Notes under the pieces: model-generated | Databases searched by the model: none | The model's input: only the letters and a program-made list of their open reading frames with translations | Told to the model about the DNA's origin: nothing | Made by a program: the position numbers and the translations under genes | Source: Lophius americanus | Taxonomy: Eukaryota; Chordata; Actinopteri; Lophiiformes; Lophiidae | Assembly (NCBI GenBank): GCA_037951165.1 | Contig: JBBDHG010000496.1 | Span: forward strand, 108,501-172,500 | Length of the DNA stretch: 64,000 nucleotides | Direction of reading: 5' to 3' | Shown: positions 14,061 through 28,399 of the stretch, in pieces | Position numbering within the stretch: position 1 is the first letter of the stretch | Layout: each line of letters opens with the position of its first letter

Positions 14061-15900
14061 TTGTGTTATATATGTGTTATATATGTCTCATATATGTGTT
14101 ATATTTGTGTTATATATGTGTTATAAATGTCTCATATATGTGTTATATATGTTACATGTTATATATGTCTCATACATGTGTCATATATGTGTTATATATG
14201 TGTTATATATGTCTCATATATGTGTTATATATGTTATATGTTATATATGTCTCATAAATGTGACATATATGTGTCATATATGTGTTATATATGTTATATA
14301 TGTTTTGTGTTATACATGTGTTATATATGTTATAAATGTGTTATATATGTTATATATGTGTTATATCTGTGTTATATCTGTGTAATATATGTTATATATG
14401 GGTTATATATGTGTTATGTATGTCTCATATATGTGAAATATATGTGTTATATATGTGTTATGTATGTGTTATGTATGTATTATGTATGTCTCATATATGT
14501 GTCATTTGTGTTATATCTGTGTTATATATGTCTCATATGTGTTATATACGTATTACATATGTGTTATATACGTCTCATATATGTGTTATATATGTGTTAT
14601 GTATGTTATGTATGTTTCTATGAATGTTATGTATGTCTCATATATGTGTTATATATGTGTTATATATGTGTTATATATGTGTTATATACGTCACATATAT
14701 GTGTTATATATGTGTTATGTATGTTATGTATGTAACATATTTGTGTTATATATGTGTTATATATGTGTTATATATGTGTTATATATGTGTTATATATGTG
14801 TTATATACTTGTTATATGTGTTGTATATGTTTTATATGTGTTATGTATGTTATATATGTCTCATATGTTATATATATGTGTTGTGTATGTTATTTATGTG
14901 TTATGTATGTGTTATGTATGTCTCATATATGTGTCATTTATGTGTCATATGTGTTATGTATGTGTTATGTATGTGTCATATATGTGTTATATTTGTGTTA
15001 TATATGTGTTATATATGTTATATGTTATATATGTCTCATACATGTGTCATATATGTGTCATATATGTGTTATATATGTTATATATGTTTTGTGTTATACA
15101 TGTGTTATATATGTAATATATGTGTTATATATGTTACATATGTGTTATATCTGTGTTATAGCTGTGTAATATATGTTATATATGTGTTATATATGTGTCA
15201 TGTATGTCTCATATATGTGTAATATATGTGTTATATATGTGTTATGTATGTGTTATGTATGTGTTATGTATGTCTCATATATGTTATATATGTTATATAT
15301 GTTTTGTGTTATACATGTGTTATATATGATATATATATGTGTTATATATGTTATATATGTGTTATATCTGTGTTATAGCTGTGTAATATATGTTATATAT
15401 GTGTTATATATGTGTTATGTATGTCTCAAATATGTGTAATATATGTGTTATACATGTGTTATGTATGTGTTATGTATGTGTTATGTATGTCTCATATATG
15501 TTATATATGTGTTATATCTGTGTTATATATGTTATATATGTGTTATATATGTGTTATATACTTGTTATATGTGTTATATGTGTTATATATGTGTTATGTA
15601 TGTATGTCTCATGTCTCATATGCGTCTCTTATGTGTTATATATGTGTTATATACTTGTTATATGTGTTGTATATGTTTTATATGTGTTATGTATGTTATA
15701 TATGTCTCATATGTTATATATATGTGTTGTGTATGTTATTTATGTGTTATGTATGTGTTATGCATGTCTCATATATGTGTCATTTATGTGTCATATGTGT
15801 TATGTATGTGTTATGTATGTCTCATATATGTGTTATATTTGTGTTATATATGTGTTATATATGTCTCATATATGTGTTATATATGTTATATATGTCTCAT
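14061..15900 (+). repeat. 4.7-kb super-repeat, copy 2 (5' portion)
   Basis: Counterpart of about 9.3-11.2 kb with offsets of 4,704-4,741 bp (TTTCTATGAAT at 14615 versus 9885). Its last part, 15173-15800, is itself repeated at 17181-17808 with a constant offset of 2,008 bp. Two duplication levels therefore overlap here. Confidence 0.8.
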
Positions 15901-16040
15901 ACATGTGTTATATATGTTATATGTTATATATGTCTCATACATGTGTCATATATGTGTCATATATGTGTTATATATGTTATATATGTTTTGTGTTATACAT
16001 GTGTTATATATGTTATATATGTGTTATATCTGTGTAATAT

Positions 16041-16735
16041 ATGTTATATATGGGTTATATATGTGTTATGTATGTCTCATATATGTGTAATATAAGTGTT
16101 ATATATGTGTTATGTATGTGTAATGTATGTGTTATGTATATCTCATATATGTGTCATATATCTGTCATATGTGTTATGTATGTATTATGTATGTCTCATA
16201 TATGTGTCATATGTGTTATATCTGTGTTATATATGTTATATATGTGTTATATATGTGTTATATGTGTTATATATGTGTTATGTATGTCTCATGTCTCATA
16301 TGCGTCTCATATGTGTTATATATGTGTTATATACTTGTTATATGTGTTATATATGTTTTATATGTGTTATGTATGTCTCATATATGTGTTATATATGTGT
16401 TATATATGTGTCATATATGTGTTATATATGTGTTATATATGTGTTATATATGTCTCATATGTGTGTTATATATGTGTTATGTATGTCTCATAAATGTGTT
16501 ATATATGTGCTATTTATGTGTTATATATGTCTCTTATATGTGTTATATATGTGTTATATTTGTGTTATATATGTGTTATGTATGTTATATATGTCTCATA
16601 TGTGTTATATCTGTATTATATATGTTATATATGTGTTATATATGTTATATATGTGTTATATATGTGTTATGTATGTCTCATGTCTCATATGCGTCTCTTA
16701 TGTGTTATATTTGTGTTATATACTTGTTATATGTG
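16041..16735 (+). repeat. Segment duplicated at 20757-21451 (offset 4,716)
   Basis: Rare features occur in the same order and spacing in both places: the ATATAAGTGTT unit near 16093, the TAATGTATGTG unit, CATATGTGTGTTATATATG near 16456, CATAAATGTG, and ATATTTGTGTT after the TGCGTCTCTT module. The offset stays at 4,716 bp across at least 16041-16494 and beyond. This supports a 4.7-kb period after the 15-kb region as well. Confidence 0.8.
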
Positions 16736-17477
16736 TTGTGTATGTTATTTATGTTATTTATGTGTTATGTATGTGTTATGTATGTCTCATATATGTGTCA
16801 TATATGTGTTATATATGTGTTATATACTTTTTATATGTGTTGTATATGTTTTATATGTGTTATGTATGTTATATATGTCTCATATGTTATATATATGTGT
16901 TGTGTATGTTATTTATGTGTTATGTATGTGTTATGTATGTCTCATATATGTGTCATATATGTGTCATATGTGTTATGTATGTGTTATGTATGTGTCATAT
17001 ATGTGTTATATTTGTGTTATATATGTTATATGTTATATATGTCTCATACATGTGTCATATATGTGTCATATATGTGTTATATATGTTATATATGTTTTGT
17101 GTTATACATGTGTTATATATGTTATATATGTGTTATATATGTTATATATGTGTTATATCTGTGTTATAGCTGTGTAATATATGTTATATATGTGTTATAT
17201 ATGTGTCATGTATGTCTCATATATGTGTAATATATGTGTTATATATGTGTTATGTATGTGTTATGTATGTGTTATGTATGTCTCATATATGTTATATATG
17301 TTATATATGTTTTGTGTTATACATGTGTTATATATGATATATATATGTGTTATATATGTTATATATGTGTTATATCTGTGTTATAGCTGTGTAATATATG
17401 TTATATATGTGTTATATATGTGTTATGTATGTCTCAAATATGTGTAATATATGTGTTATACATGTGTTATGTATGTG

Positions 17478-18810
17478 TTATGTATGTGTTATGTATGTCT
17501 CATATATGTTATATATGTGTTATATCTGTGTTATATATGTTATATATGTGTTATATATGTGTTATATGTGTTATATATGTGTTATGTATGTCTCATGTCT
17601 CATATGCGTCTCATATGTGTTATATATGTGTTATATATTTGTTATATGTGTTATATGTGTTATATATGTGTTATGTATGTATGTCTCATGTCTCATATGC
17701 GTCTCTTATGTGTTATATATGTGTTATATACTTGTTATATGTGTTGTATATGTTTCATATGTGTTATGTATGTTATATATGTCTCATATGTTATATATAT
17801 GTGTTGTGTATGTTATTTATGTGTTATGTATGTGTTATGTATGTCTCATATATGTGTCATATATGTGTAATATGTGTTATATATGTGTTATATATGTGTT
17901 ATATATGTCTCATATATGTGTTATGCATGTTTCATATATGTGTTATATTTGTTATATCTGTGTTATATATGTCTCATATGTGTTGTATACGTAATACATA
18001 TGTGTTATATATGTGTTATATACGTCTCATATATGTGTTATGTATGTTATGTATGTTTCTATGTATGTTATGTATGTCTCATATATGTGTTATATATGTG
18101 TTATATATATGTTATATATGTGTTATATACGTCACATATATGTGTTATATATGTGTTATGTATGTTATGTATGTGTTATGTATGTTTTATATATGTGTTA
18201 TATATGTGTTATATATGTCTCATATATGTGTTATATACGTGTTATTTATGTCTCATGTCTCATATGCGTCTCACATGTGTTATATATGTGTTATATACGT
18301 GTTATATGTGTTATATACGTCTCATATATGTGTTATATATGTCTCATATATGTGTTATATATGTGTTATTTATGTCTCATGTCTCATATGCGTCTCACAT
18401 GTGTTATATATGTGTTATATACATGTTATATGTGTTATATATGTTATATATGTCTCATATGTTATATATATGTGTTTTATATTTCTCATATATGTGTTAT
18501 ATTTGTGTTATATATGTGTTATATATGTGTTATATATGTGTTATATATGTGTCATATATGTGTTATATATTTGTTATTTATGTCTCATGTCTCATATGCG
18601 TCTCACATGTGTTATATATGTGTTATATACGTGTTATATGTGTTATATATGTTTTATATGTGTTATGTATGTCTCATATATGTGCTATATATGTGTTATA
18701 TTTTTGTTATATATGTGTTATATACACCTCATATATGTGTTATATATGTGTTATGTATGTTCTGTATGTGTTATGTATGTTATGTATGTCTCATATGTGT
18801 TATATATGTG
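17478..18810 (+). repeat. 1,333-bp tandem unit, copy 1
   Basis: First full copy of a 1,333-bp higher-order unit. The ATATACGTCAC landmark at about 18129 recurs at 19462. TATGCATGTTTCATATATG near 17921 recurs near 19254. The stretches starting at 17874 and 18013 recur at 19207 and 19346, all at 1,333 bp with no net indel. Near-identity over more than 1.3 kb suggests a recent event. Borders are approximate. Confidence 0.88.
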
Positions 18811-20143
18811 TTATGTATGTGTTATGTATGTCTCATATATGTTATATATGTGTTATATCTGTGATATATATGTTATATATGTGTTATATATGTGTTATAT
18901 GTGTTATATATGTGTTATGTATGTCTCATGTCTCATATGCGTCTCATATGTGTTATATATGTGTTATATACTTGTTATATGTGTTATATGTGTTATATAT
19001 GTGTTATGTATGTATGTCTCATGTCTCATATGCGTCTCTTATGTGTTATATATGTGTTATATACTTGTTATATGTGTTGTATATGTTTCATATGTGTTAT
19101 GTATGTTATATATGTCTCATATGTTATATATATGTGTTGTGTATGTTATTTATGTGTTATGTATGTGTTATGTATGTCTCATATATGTGTCATATATGTG
19201 TAATATGTGTTATATATGTGTTATATATGTGTTATATATGTCTCATATATGTGTTATGCATGTTTCATATATGTGTTATATTTGTTATATCTGTGTTATA
19301 TATGTCTCATATGTGTTGTATACGTAATACATATGTGTTATATATGTGTTATATACGTCTCATATATGTGTTATGTATGTTATGTATGTTTCTATGTATG
19401 TTATGTATGTCTCATATATGTGTTATATATGTGTTATATATATGTTATATATGTGTTATATACGTCACATATATGTGTTATATATGTGTTATGTATGTTA
19501 TGTATGTGTTATGTATGTTTTATATATGTGTTATATATGTGTTATATATGTCTCATATATGTGTTATATACGTGTTATTTATGTCTCATGTCTCATATGC
19601 GTCTCACAGGTGTTATATATGTGTTATATACGTGTTATATGTGTTATATACGTCTCATATATGTGTTATATATGTCTCATATATGTGTTATATATGTGTT
19701 ATTTATGTCTCATGTCTCATATGCGTCTCACATGTGTTATATATGTGTTATATACATGTTATATGTGTTATATATGTTATATATGTCTCATATGTTATAT
19801 ATATGTGTTTTATATGTCTCATATATGTGTTATATTTGTGTTATATATGTGTTATATATGTGTTATATATGTGTTATATATGTGTCATATATGTGTTATA
19901 TATTTGTTATTTATGTCTCATGTCTCATATGCGTCTCACATGTGTTATATATGTGTTATATACGTGTTATATGTGTTATATATGTTTTATATGTGTTATG
20001 TATGTCTCATATATGTGCTATATATGTGTTATATTTGTGTTATATATGTGTTATATACACCTCATATATGTGTTATATATGTGTTATGTATGTTCTGTAT
20101 GTGTTATGTATGTTATGTATGTCTCATATGTGTTATATATGTG
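18811..20143 (+). repeat. 1,333-bp tandem unit, copy 2
   Basis: Near-identical to the preceding copy at constant offset. The few differences seen by eye include CACAGGTG for CACATGTG near 19607 and single T/C or G/T changes (for example TTTTATATGTCTC for TTTTATATTTCTC). Part of this unit also matches 37947-38600 at an offset of 18,515. Confidence 0.88.
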
Positions 20144-20520
20144 TTATGTATGTGTTATGTATGTCTCATATATGTTATATATGTGTTATATCTGTGTTAT
20201 ATATGTTATATATGTGTTATATATGTGTTATATGTGTTATATATGTGTTATGTATGTCTCATGTCTCATATGCGTCTCATATGTGTTATATATGTGTTAT
20301 ATACTTGTTATATGTGTTATATGTGTTATATATGTGTTATGTATGTATGTCTCATGTCTCATATGCGTCTCTTATGTGTTATATATGTGTTATATACTTG
20401 TTATATGTGTTGTATATGTTTTATATGTGTTATGTATGTTATATATGTCTCATATGTTATATATATGTGTTGTGTATGTTATTTATGTGTTATGTATGTG
20501 TTATGTATGTCTCATATATG
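20144..20520 (+). repeat. 1,333-bp tandem unit, partial copy 3
   Basis: The start of the 1,333-bp unit appears a third time: CTCATATATG, TTATATCTGTG, then the CTCATGTCTCATATGCGTCTC pair of modules. It then departs into the sequence shared with about 16 kb. The break marks one crossover edge between the 1,333-bp and 4,716-bp duplication levels. Confidence 0.75.
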
Positions 20521-20756
20521 TGTCATATATGTGTCATATGTGTTATATATGTGTTATATATGTCTCATATATGTGTTATATTTGTGTTATATATGTGTTA
20601 TATATGTCTCATATATGTGTTATATTTGTGTTATATATGTGTTATATATGTCTCATATATGTGTTATATATGTTATATATGTTTTGTGTTATACATGTGT
20701 TATATATGTTATATATGTGTTATATTTGTTATATATGTGTTATATCTGTGTAATAT

Positions 20757-21451
20757 ATGTTATATATGGGTTATATATGTGTTATGTATGTCTCATATAT
20801 GTGTAATATAAGTGTTATATATGTGTTATGTATGTGTAATGTATGTGTTATGTATATCTCATATATGTGTCATATATCTGTCATATGTGTTATGTATGTA
20901 TTATGTATGTCTCATATATGTGTCATATGTGTTATATCTGTGTTATATATGTTATATATGTGTTATATATGTGTTATATGTGTTATATATGTGTTATGTA
21001 TGTCTCATGTCTCATATGCGTCTCATATGTGTTATATATGTGTTATATACTTGTTATATGTGTTATATATGTTTTATATGTGTTATGTATGTCTCATATA
21101 TGTGTTATATATGTGTTATATATGTGTCATATATGTGTTATATATGTGTTATATATGTGTTATATATGTCTCATATGTGTGTTATATATGTGTTATGTAT
21201 GTCTCATAAATGTGTTATATATGTGCTATTTATGTGTTATATATGTCTCTTATATGTGTTATATATGTGTTATATTTGTGTTATATATGTGTTATGTATG
21301 TTATATATGTCTCATATGTGTTATATCTGTATTATATTTGTTATATATGTGTTATATATGTTATATATGTGTTATATATGTGTTATGTATGTCTCATGTC
21401 TCATATGCGTCTCTTATGTGTTATATTTGTGTTATATACTTGTTATATGTG
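20757..21451 (+). repeat. Second copy of the 16041-16735 segment
   Basis: Carries the same series of rare variants as 16.04-16.74 kb at 4,716 bp (ATATAAGTGTT near 20809, CATATGTGTGTTATATATG near 21172, CATAAATGTG near 21206). It is followed by two short reiterations of the ATGTCTCGTATATG module at about 21535-21580, a local slippage not seen in the first copy. Confidence 0.8.
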
Positions 21452-24400
21452 TTGTGTATGTTATTTATGTGTTATGTATGTGTTATGTATGTCTCATATA
21501 TGTGTCATATTTGTGTTATATATGTGTTATATATGTCTCGTATATGTGTTATATTTGTGTTATATATGTCTCGTATATGTGTTATATTTGTGTTATATAT
21601 GTGTTATATATGTCTCATATATGTGTTATATTTGTGTTATATATGTGTTATATATGTCTCATATATGTGTTATATATGTTTTATGTTATATATGTCTCAT
21701 ACATGTGTCATATATGTGTCATATATGTGTTATATATGTTATATATGTTTTGTGTTATACATGTGTTATATATGTTATATATGTGTTATATATGTTATAT
21801 ATGTGTTATATCTGTGTTATATCTGTGTAATATATGTTATATATGGGTTATATATGTGTTATGTATGTCTCATATATGTGTCATATATCTGTCATATGTG
21901 TTATGTATGTATTATGTATGTCTCATATATGTGTCATATGTGTTATATCTGTGTTATATATGTCTCATATGTGTTATATACGTATTACATATGTGTTATA
22001 TATGTGTTATATACGTCTCATATGTGTTATATACGTATTACATATGTGTTATATATGTGTTATATACGTCTCATATATGTGTTATATATGTGTTATGTAT
22101 GTTATGTATGTTTCTATGTATGTTATGTATGTCTCATATATGTGTTATATATGTGTTATATATGTGTTATATATGTGTTATGTATATTATGTATGTGTTA
22201 TGTATGTTATGTATGTAACATATTAGTGTAATATATGTGTTATAAATGTGTTATATATGTGTTATATATGTCTCATATATGTGTTATATATGTGTTATTT
22301 ATGTCTCATGTCTCATATGCATCTCACATGTGTTATATATGTGTTATATACGTGTTATATGTGTTATATATGTTTTATATGTGTTATGTATGTCTCATAT
22401 ATGTGTTATATATGTGTTATATATGTGTTATATATGTGTTATATACTTGTTATATGTGTTGTATATGTTTTATATGTGTTATGTATGTTATATATGTCTC
22501 ATGTGTTATAAATATGTGTTGTGTATGTTATTTATGTGTTATGTATGTGTTATGTATGTCTCATATATGTGTCATATATGTGTCATATGTGTTATATATG
22601 TGTTATATATGTCTCATATATGTGTTATATTTGTGTTATATATGTATTATATATGTCTCATATATGTGTTATATTTGTGTTATATATGTGTTATATATGT
22701 CTAATATATGTGTTATATATGTTATATGTTATATATGTCTCATACATGTGTCATATATGTGTTATATATGTGTTATATATGTCTCATATATGTGTTATAT
22801 ATGTTATATGTTATATATGTCTCATACATGTGACATATATGTGTCATATATGTGTTATATATGTTATATATGTTTTGTGTTATATATGTTATATATGTGT
22901 TATATATGTTATATATGTGTTATATCTGTGTTATATCTGTGTAATATATGTTATATATGGGTTATATATGTGTTATGTATGTCTCATATATGTGTAATAT
23001 ATGTGTTATATATGTGTTTTGTATGTGTTATGTATGTATTATGTATGTCTCATATATGTGTCATATGTGTTATATATGTGTTATATATGTCTCATATGTG
23101 TTATATACGTATTACATATGTGTTATATATGTGTTATATACGTCTCATATATGTGTTATATATTTGTTATATATGTTATATATGTTTTATATGTGTTATG
23201 TATGTCTCATATATGTGTTATATATGTGTTATATATGTCTCATATATGTGCTATATATGTCTTATATTTGTGTTATATATGTGTTATATACGTCTCATAT
23301 ATGTGTTATATATGTGTTATGTATGTTATGTATGTGTTATGTATGTTATGTATGTCTCATATTTGTTATATATGTGTTATGTATGTTATGTATGTTTCTA
23401 TGTATGTTATGTATGTCTCATATATGTGTTATTTATGTGTTATATATGTGTTATATACGTCTCATATATGTGTTATATATGTGTTATGTATGTTATGTAT
23501 GTTTCTATGTATGTTATGTATGTCTCATATATGTGTTATATATGTGTTATATATGTGTTATATACGTCTCATATATGTGTTATATATGTGTTATATATGT
23601 CTCATATATGTGTTATATATGTGTTATTTATGTCTCATGTCTCATATGCGTCTCACATGTGTTATAAATTTGTTATATACATGTTATATGTGTTATATAT
23701 GTTTTATGTGTTATGCATGTCTCAAATATGTGTTATATATGTGTTATATATGTGTTATATACTTGTTATATGTGTTGTATATGTTTTATATGTGTTATGT
23801 ATGTTATATATGTCTCATATGTTATATATATGTGTTGTGCATGTTATTTATGTGTTATGTATGGGTTATGTATGTCTCATATATGTGTCACATATGTGTC
23901 ATATGTGTTATATATGTGTTATATATGTCTCATATACGTGTTATATGTGTTATATATGTTTTATATGTGTTATGTATGTCTCATATATGTGTTATATTTG
24001 TGTTATATATGTCTCATATATGTGCTATATATGTGTTATATTTGTGTTATATATGTGTTATATACGTCTCATATATGTGTTATATATGTGTTATGTATGT
24101 TATGTATGTGTTATATATTTGTTATGTATGTTATGTATGTTTCTATGTATGTTATGTATGTCTCATATATGTGTTATATATGTGTTATATATGTGTTATA
24201 CACTTGTTATATGTGTTGTATATGTTTTATATGTGTTATGTATGTTATATATGTCTCATATGTTATATATATGTATTGTGTATGTTATTTATGTGTTATG
24301 TATGTGTTATGTATGTCTCATATATGTGTCATATATGTGTCATATGTGTTATATATGTGTTATATATGTCTCATATATGTGTTATATTTGTGTTATATAT

Positions 24401-24940
24401 GTGTTATATATGTCTCATATATGTGTTATATTTGTGTTATATATGTGTTATATATGTCTCATATATGTGTTATATATGTTATGTTATATATGTCTCATAC
24501 ATGTGTCATATATGTGTTATATATGTGTTATATATGTCTCATATATGTGTTATATATGTTATATGTTATATATGTCTCATACATGTGTCATATATGTGTC
24601 ATATATGTGTTATATATGTTATATATGTTTTGTGTTATACATGTGTTATATATGTTATATATGTGTTATATATGTTATATATGTGTTATATCTGTGTTAT
24701 ATCTGTGTAATATATGTTATATATGGGTTATATATGTGTTATGTATGTCTCATATATGTGTAATATATGTGTTATATATGTGTTATGTATGTGTTATGTA
24801 TGTGTTATGTATGTCTCATATATGTGTCATATATCTGTCATATGTGTTATGTATGTATTATGTATGTCTCATATATGTGTCATATGTGTTATATCTGTGT
24901 TATATATGTCTCATATGTGTTATATACGTAATACATATGT
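21452..24940 (+). repeat. Mosaic array segment with TTTCTATG modules
   Basis: Units in the common newer order: ATATACGTCTC, paired ATGTATGTT, TTTCTATGTATG. It includes a 53-bp tandem duplication at 21964-22069 (ATATACGTATTACATATG block) and the CpG-decayed ATATGCATCTCAC at 22315-22327. No gene, RNA or foreign insert was seen. Confidence 0.7.
21964..22069 (+). repeat. 53-bp local tandem duplication
   Basis: The block beginning CTCATATGTGTTATATACG, running through ATTACATATG and ending ATATACGT, occurs twice. Its first bases are at 21964 and 22017, a period of 53 = 4x11+9. The same block, with ACGTAATAC in place of ACGTATTAC, is independently doubled at 30358-30463. Confidence 0.9.
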
Positions 24941-24944
24941 GTTA

Positions 24945-26280
24945 TATATGTGTTATATACGTCTCATATATGTGTTATATATGTGTTATGTATGTTATGT
25001 ATGTTTCTATGTATGTTATGTATGTCTCATATATGTGTTAAATATGTGTTATATATGTGTTACATATGTGTTATATACGTCACATATATGTGTTATATAT
25101 GTGTTATGTATGTTATGTATGTATTATGTATGTTATGTATGTAACATATTAGTGTTATATATGTGTTATATATGTGTTTTATATGTGTTATATATGTCTC
25201 ATATATGTTTTATATATGTGTTATTTATGTCTCATGTCTCATATGCGTCTCACATGTGTTATATATGTGTTATATACGTGTTATATGTGTTATATATGTT
25301 TTATATGTGTTATGTATGTCTCATATATGTGATATATATGTGTTATATATGTGTTATATACTTGTTATATGTGTTGTATATGTTTTATATGTGTTATGTA
25401 TGTTATATATGTCTCATATGTTATATATATGTGTTTTGTATGTCTCATATATGTGTAATATATGTTATATATGTCTCATACATGTGTTATATATGTTATA
25501 TGTTATATATGTCTCATACATGTGTCATATATGTGTCATATATGTGTTATATATGTTATATATGTTTTGTGTTATACATGTGTTATATATGTTATATATG
25601 TGTTATATTTGTTATATATGTGTTATATCTGTGTAATATATGTTATATATGGGTTATATATGTGTTATGTATGTCTCTTATATGTGTAATATATGTGTTA
25701 TATATGTGTTATGTATGTGTAATGTATGTGTTATGTATATCTCATATATGTGTCATATATCTGTCATATGTGTTATGTATGTATTATGTATGTCTCATAT
25801 ATGTGTTATATGTGTTATATCTGTGTTATATATGTGTTATATGTGTTATATATGTGTTATGTATGTTATGTTATATATTTGTTATGTATGTTATGTATGT
25901 CTCCTATTTGTGTTATATATGTGTTATATATGTGTTATATACGTGTTATATGTGTTATATATGTTTTATATGTGCTATGTATGTCTCATATATGTGTTAT
26001 ATATGTGTTATATATGTCTCATATATGTGCTATATATGTGGTATATATGTGTTATATATGTGTTATATATGTGTTATATACGTCTCATATATGTGTTATA
26101 TATGTGTTATGTATGTTATGTATGTGTTATGTATGTTATGTATGTCTCATATTTGTGTTATATATATGTTATATATGTTTTGTGTTATACATGTGTTATA
26201 TATGTTATATATGTGTTATATATGTTATATATGTGTTATATCTGTGTTATATATGTGTAATATATGTTATATATGTGTTA
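24945..26280 (+). repeat. 1,336-bp tandem duplication, copy 1
   Basis: Five separate stretches (starting 25163, 25462, 25640, 25726 and the one ending 25144) recur exactly 1,336 bp downstream. The unit includes the TTTCTATG module, a GTGTTAAATATG landmark, ATATACGTCAC, and the TATGTCTCCTATTTG landmark near 25907. The outer edges are estimated. Confidence 0.85.
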
Positions 26281-27720
26281 TATATGTGTTATATACGTCT
26301 CATATATGTGTTATATATGTGTTATGTATGTTATGTATGTTTCTATGTATGTTATGTATGTCTCATATATGTGTTAAATATGTGTTATATATGTGTTACA
26401 TATGTGTTATATACGTCACATATATGTGTTATATATGTGTTATGTATGTTATGTATGTATTATGTATGTTATGTATGTAACATATTAGTGTTATATATGT
26501 GTTATATATGTGTTATATATGTGTTATATATGTCTCATATATGTTTTATATATGTGTTATTTATGTCTCATGTCTCATATGCGTCTCACATGTGTTATAT
26601 ATGTGTTATATACGTGTTATATGTGTTATATATGTTTTATATGTGTTATGTATGTCTCATATATGTGATATATATGTGTTATATATGTGTTATATACTTG
26701 TTATATGTGTTGTATATGTTTTATATGTGTTATGTATGTTATATATGTCTCATATGTTATATATATGTGTTTTGTATGTCTCATATATGTGTAATATATG
26801 TTATATATGTCTCATACATGTGTTATATATGTTATATGTTATATATGTCTCATACATGTGTCATATATGTGTCATATATGTGTTATATATGTTATATATG
26901 TTTTGTGTTATACATGTGTTATATATGTTATATATGTGTTATATTTGTTATATATGTGTTATATCTGTGTAATATATGTTATATATGGGTTATATATGTG
27001 TTATGTATGTCTCTTATATGTGTAATATATGTGTTATATATGTGTTATGTATGTGTAATGTATGTGTTATGTATATCTCATATATGTGTCATATATCTGT
27101 CATATGTGTTATGTATGTATTATGTATGTCTCATATATGTGTTATATGTGTTATATCTGTGTTATATATGTGTTATATGTGTTATATATGTGTTATGTAT
27201 GTTATGTTATATATTTGTTATGTATGTTATATATGTCTCCTATTTGTGTTATATATGTGTTATATATGTTTTATATATGTGTTATATATGTGTTATATAT
27301 GTGTTATATATGTGTTATTTATGTCTCATGTCTCATATACGTCTCACATGTGTTATATATGTGTTATATACGTGTTATATGTGTTATATATGTTTTATAT
27401 GTGCTATGTATGTCTCATATATGTGTTATATATGTGTTATATATGTCTCATATATGTGCTATATATGTGGTATATATGTGTTATATATGTGTTATATATG
27501 TGTTATATACGTCTCATATATGTGTTATATATGTGTTATGTATGTTATGTATGTGTTATGTATGTTATGTATGTCTCATATTTGTGTTATATATATGTTA
27601 TATATGTTTTGTGTTATACATGTGTTATATATGTTATATATGTGTTATATATGTTATATATGTGTTATATCTGTGTTATATATGTGTAATATATGTTATA
27701 TATGTGTTAAATATGTGTTA
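26281..27720 (+). repeat. 1,336-bp tandem duplication, copy 2 (with internal gain)
   Basis: Matches the previous copy at 1,336 bp up to about 27.25 kb. It then gains extra units including an ATTTATGTCTC-ATGTCTC-ATATACGTCTC block, so later landmarks (TCTCATATTTG at about 26144 versus 27573) are 1,429 bp apart. The insertion consists of array units, not foreign DNA. Confidence 0.8.
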
Positions 27721-28399
27721 TGTATGTCTCATATATGTGTAATATATGTGTTATATATGTGTTATGTATGTGTTATGTATGTGTTATGTATGTCTCATAT
27801 ATGTGTCATATATCTGTCATATGTGTTATGTATGTATTATGTATGTCTCATATATGTGTCATATGTGTTATATCTGTGTTATATATGTCTCATATGTGTT
27901 ATATACGTAATACATATGTGTTATATATGTGTTATATACGTCTCATATATGTGCTATATATGTGTTATATTTGTTTTATATATGTGTTATATACGTCTCA
28001 TATATGTGTTATATATGTGTTATATATGTGTTATGTAGGTTAAGTATGTTTCTATGTATGTTATGTATGTCTCATATATGTGTTATATATGTGTTATATA
28101 TGTGTTATATACGTCTCATATATGTGTTATATATGTGTTATGTATGTTATGTATGTGATATGTATGTGTTATATATGTGTTATATATGTCTCATATATGT
28201 GTTATATATGTGTTATTTATGTCTCATGTCTCACATGCGTCTCACATGTGTTATATATGTGTAATATACGTGTTATATGTGGTATATATGTTATATATGT
28301 TTTGTGTTATACATGTGTTATATATGTTATATATGTGTTATATATGTTATATATGTGTTATATCTGTGTTATAACTGTGTAATATATGTTATATATGTG

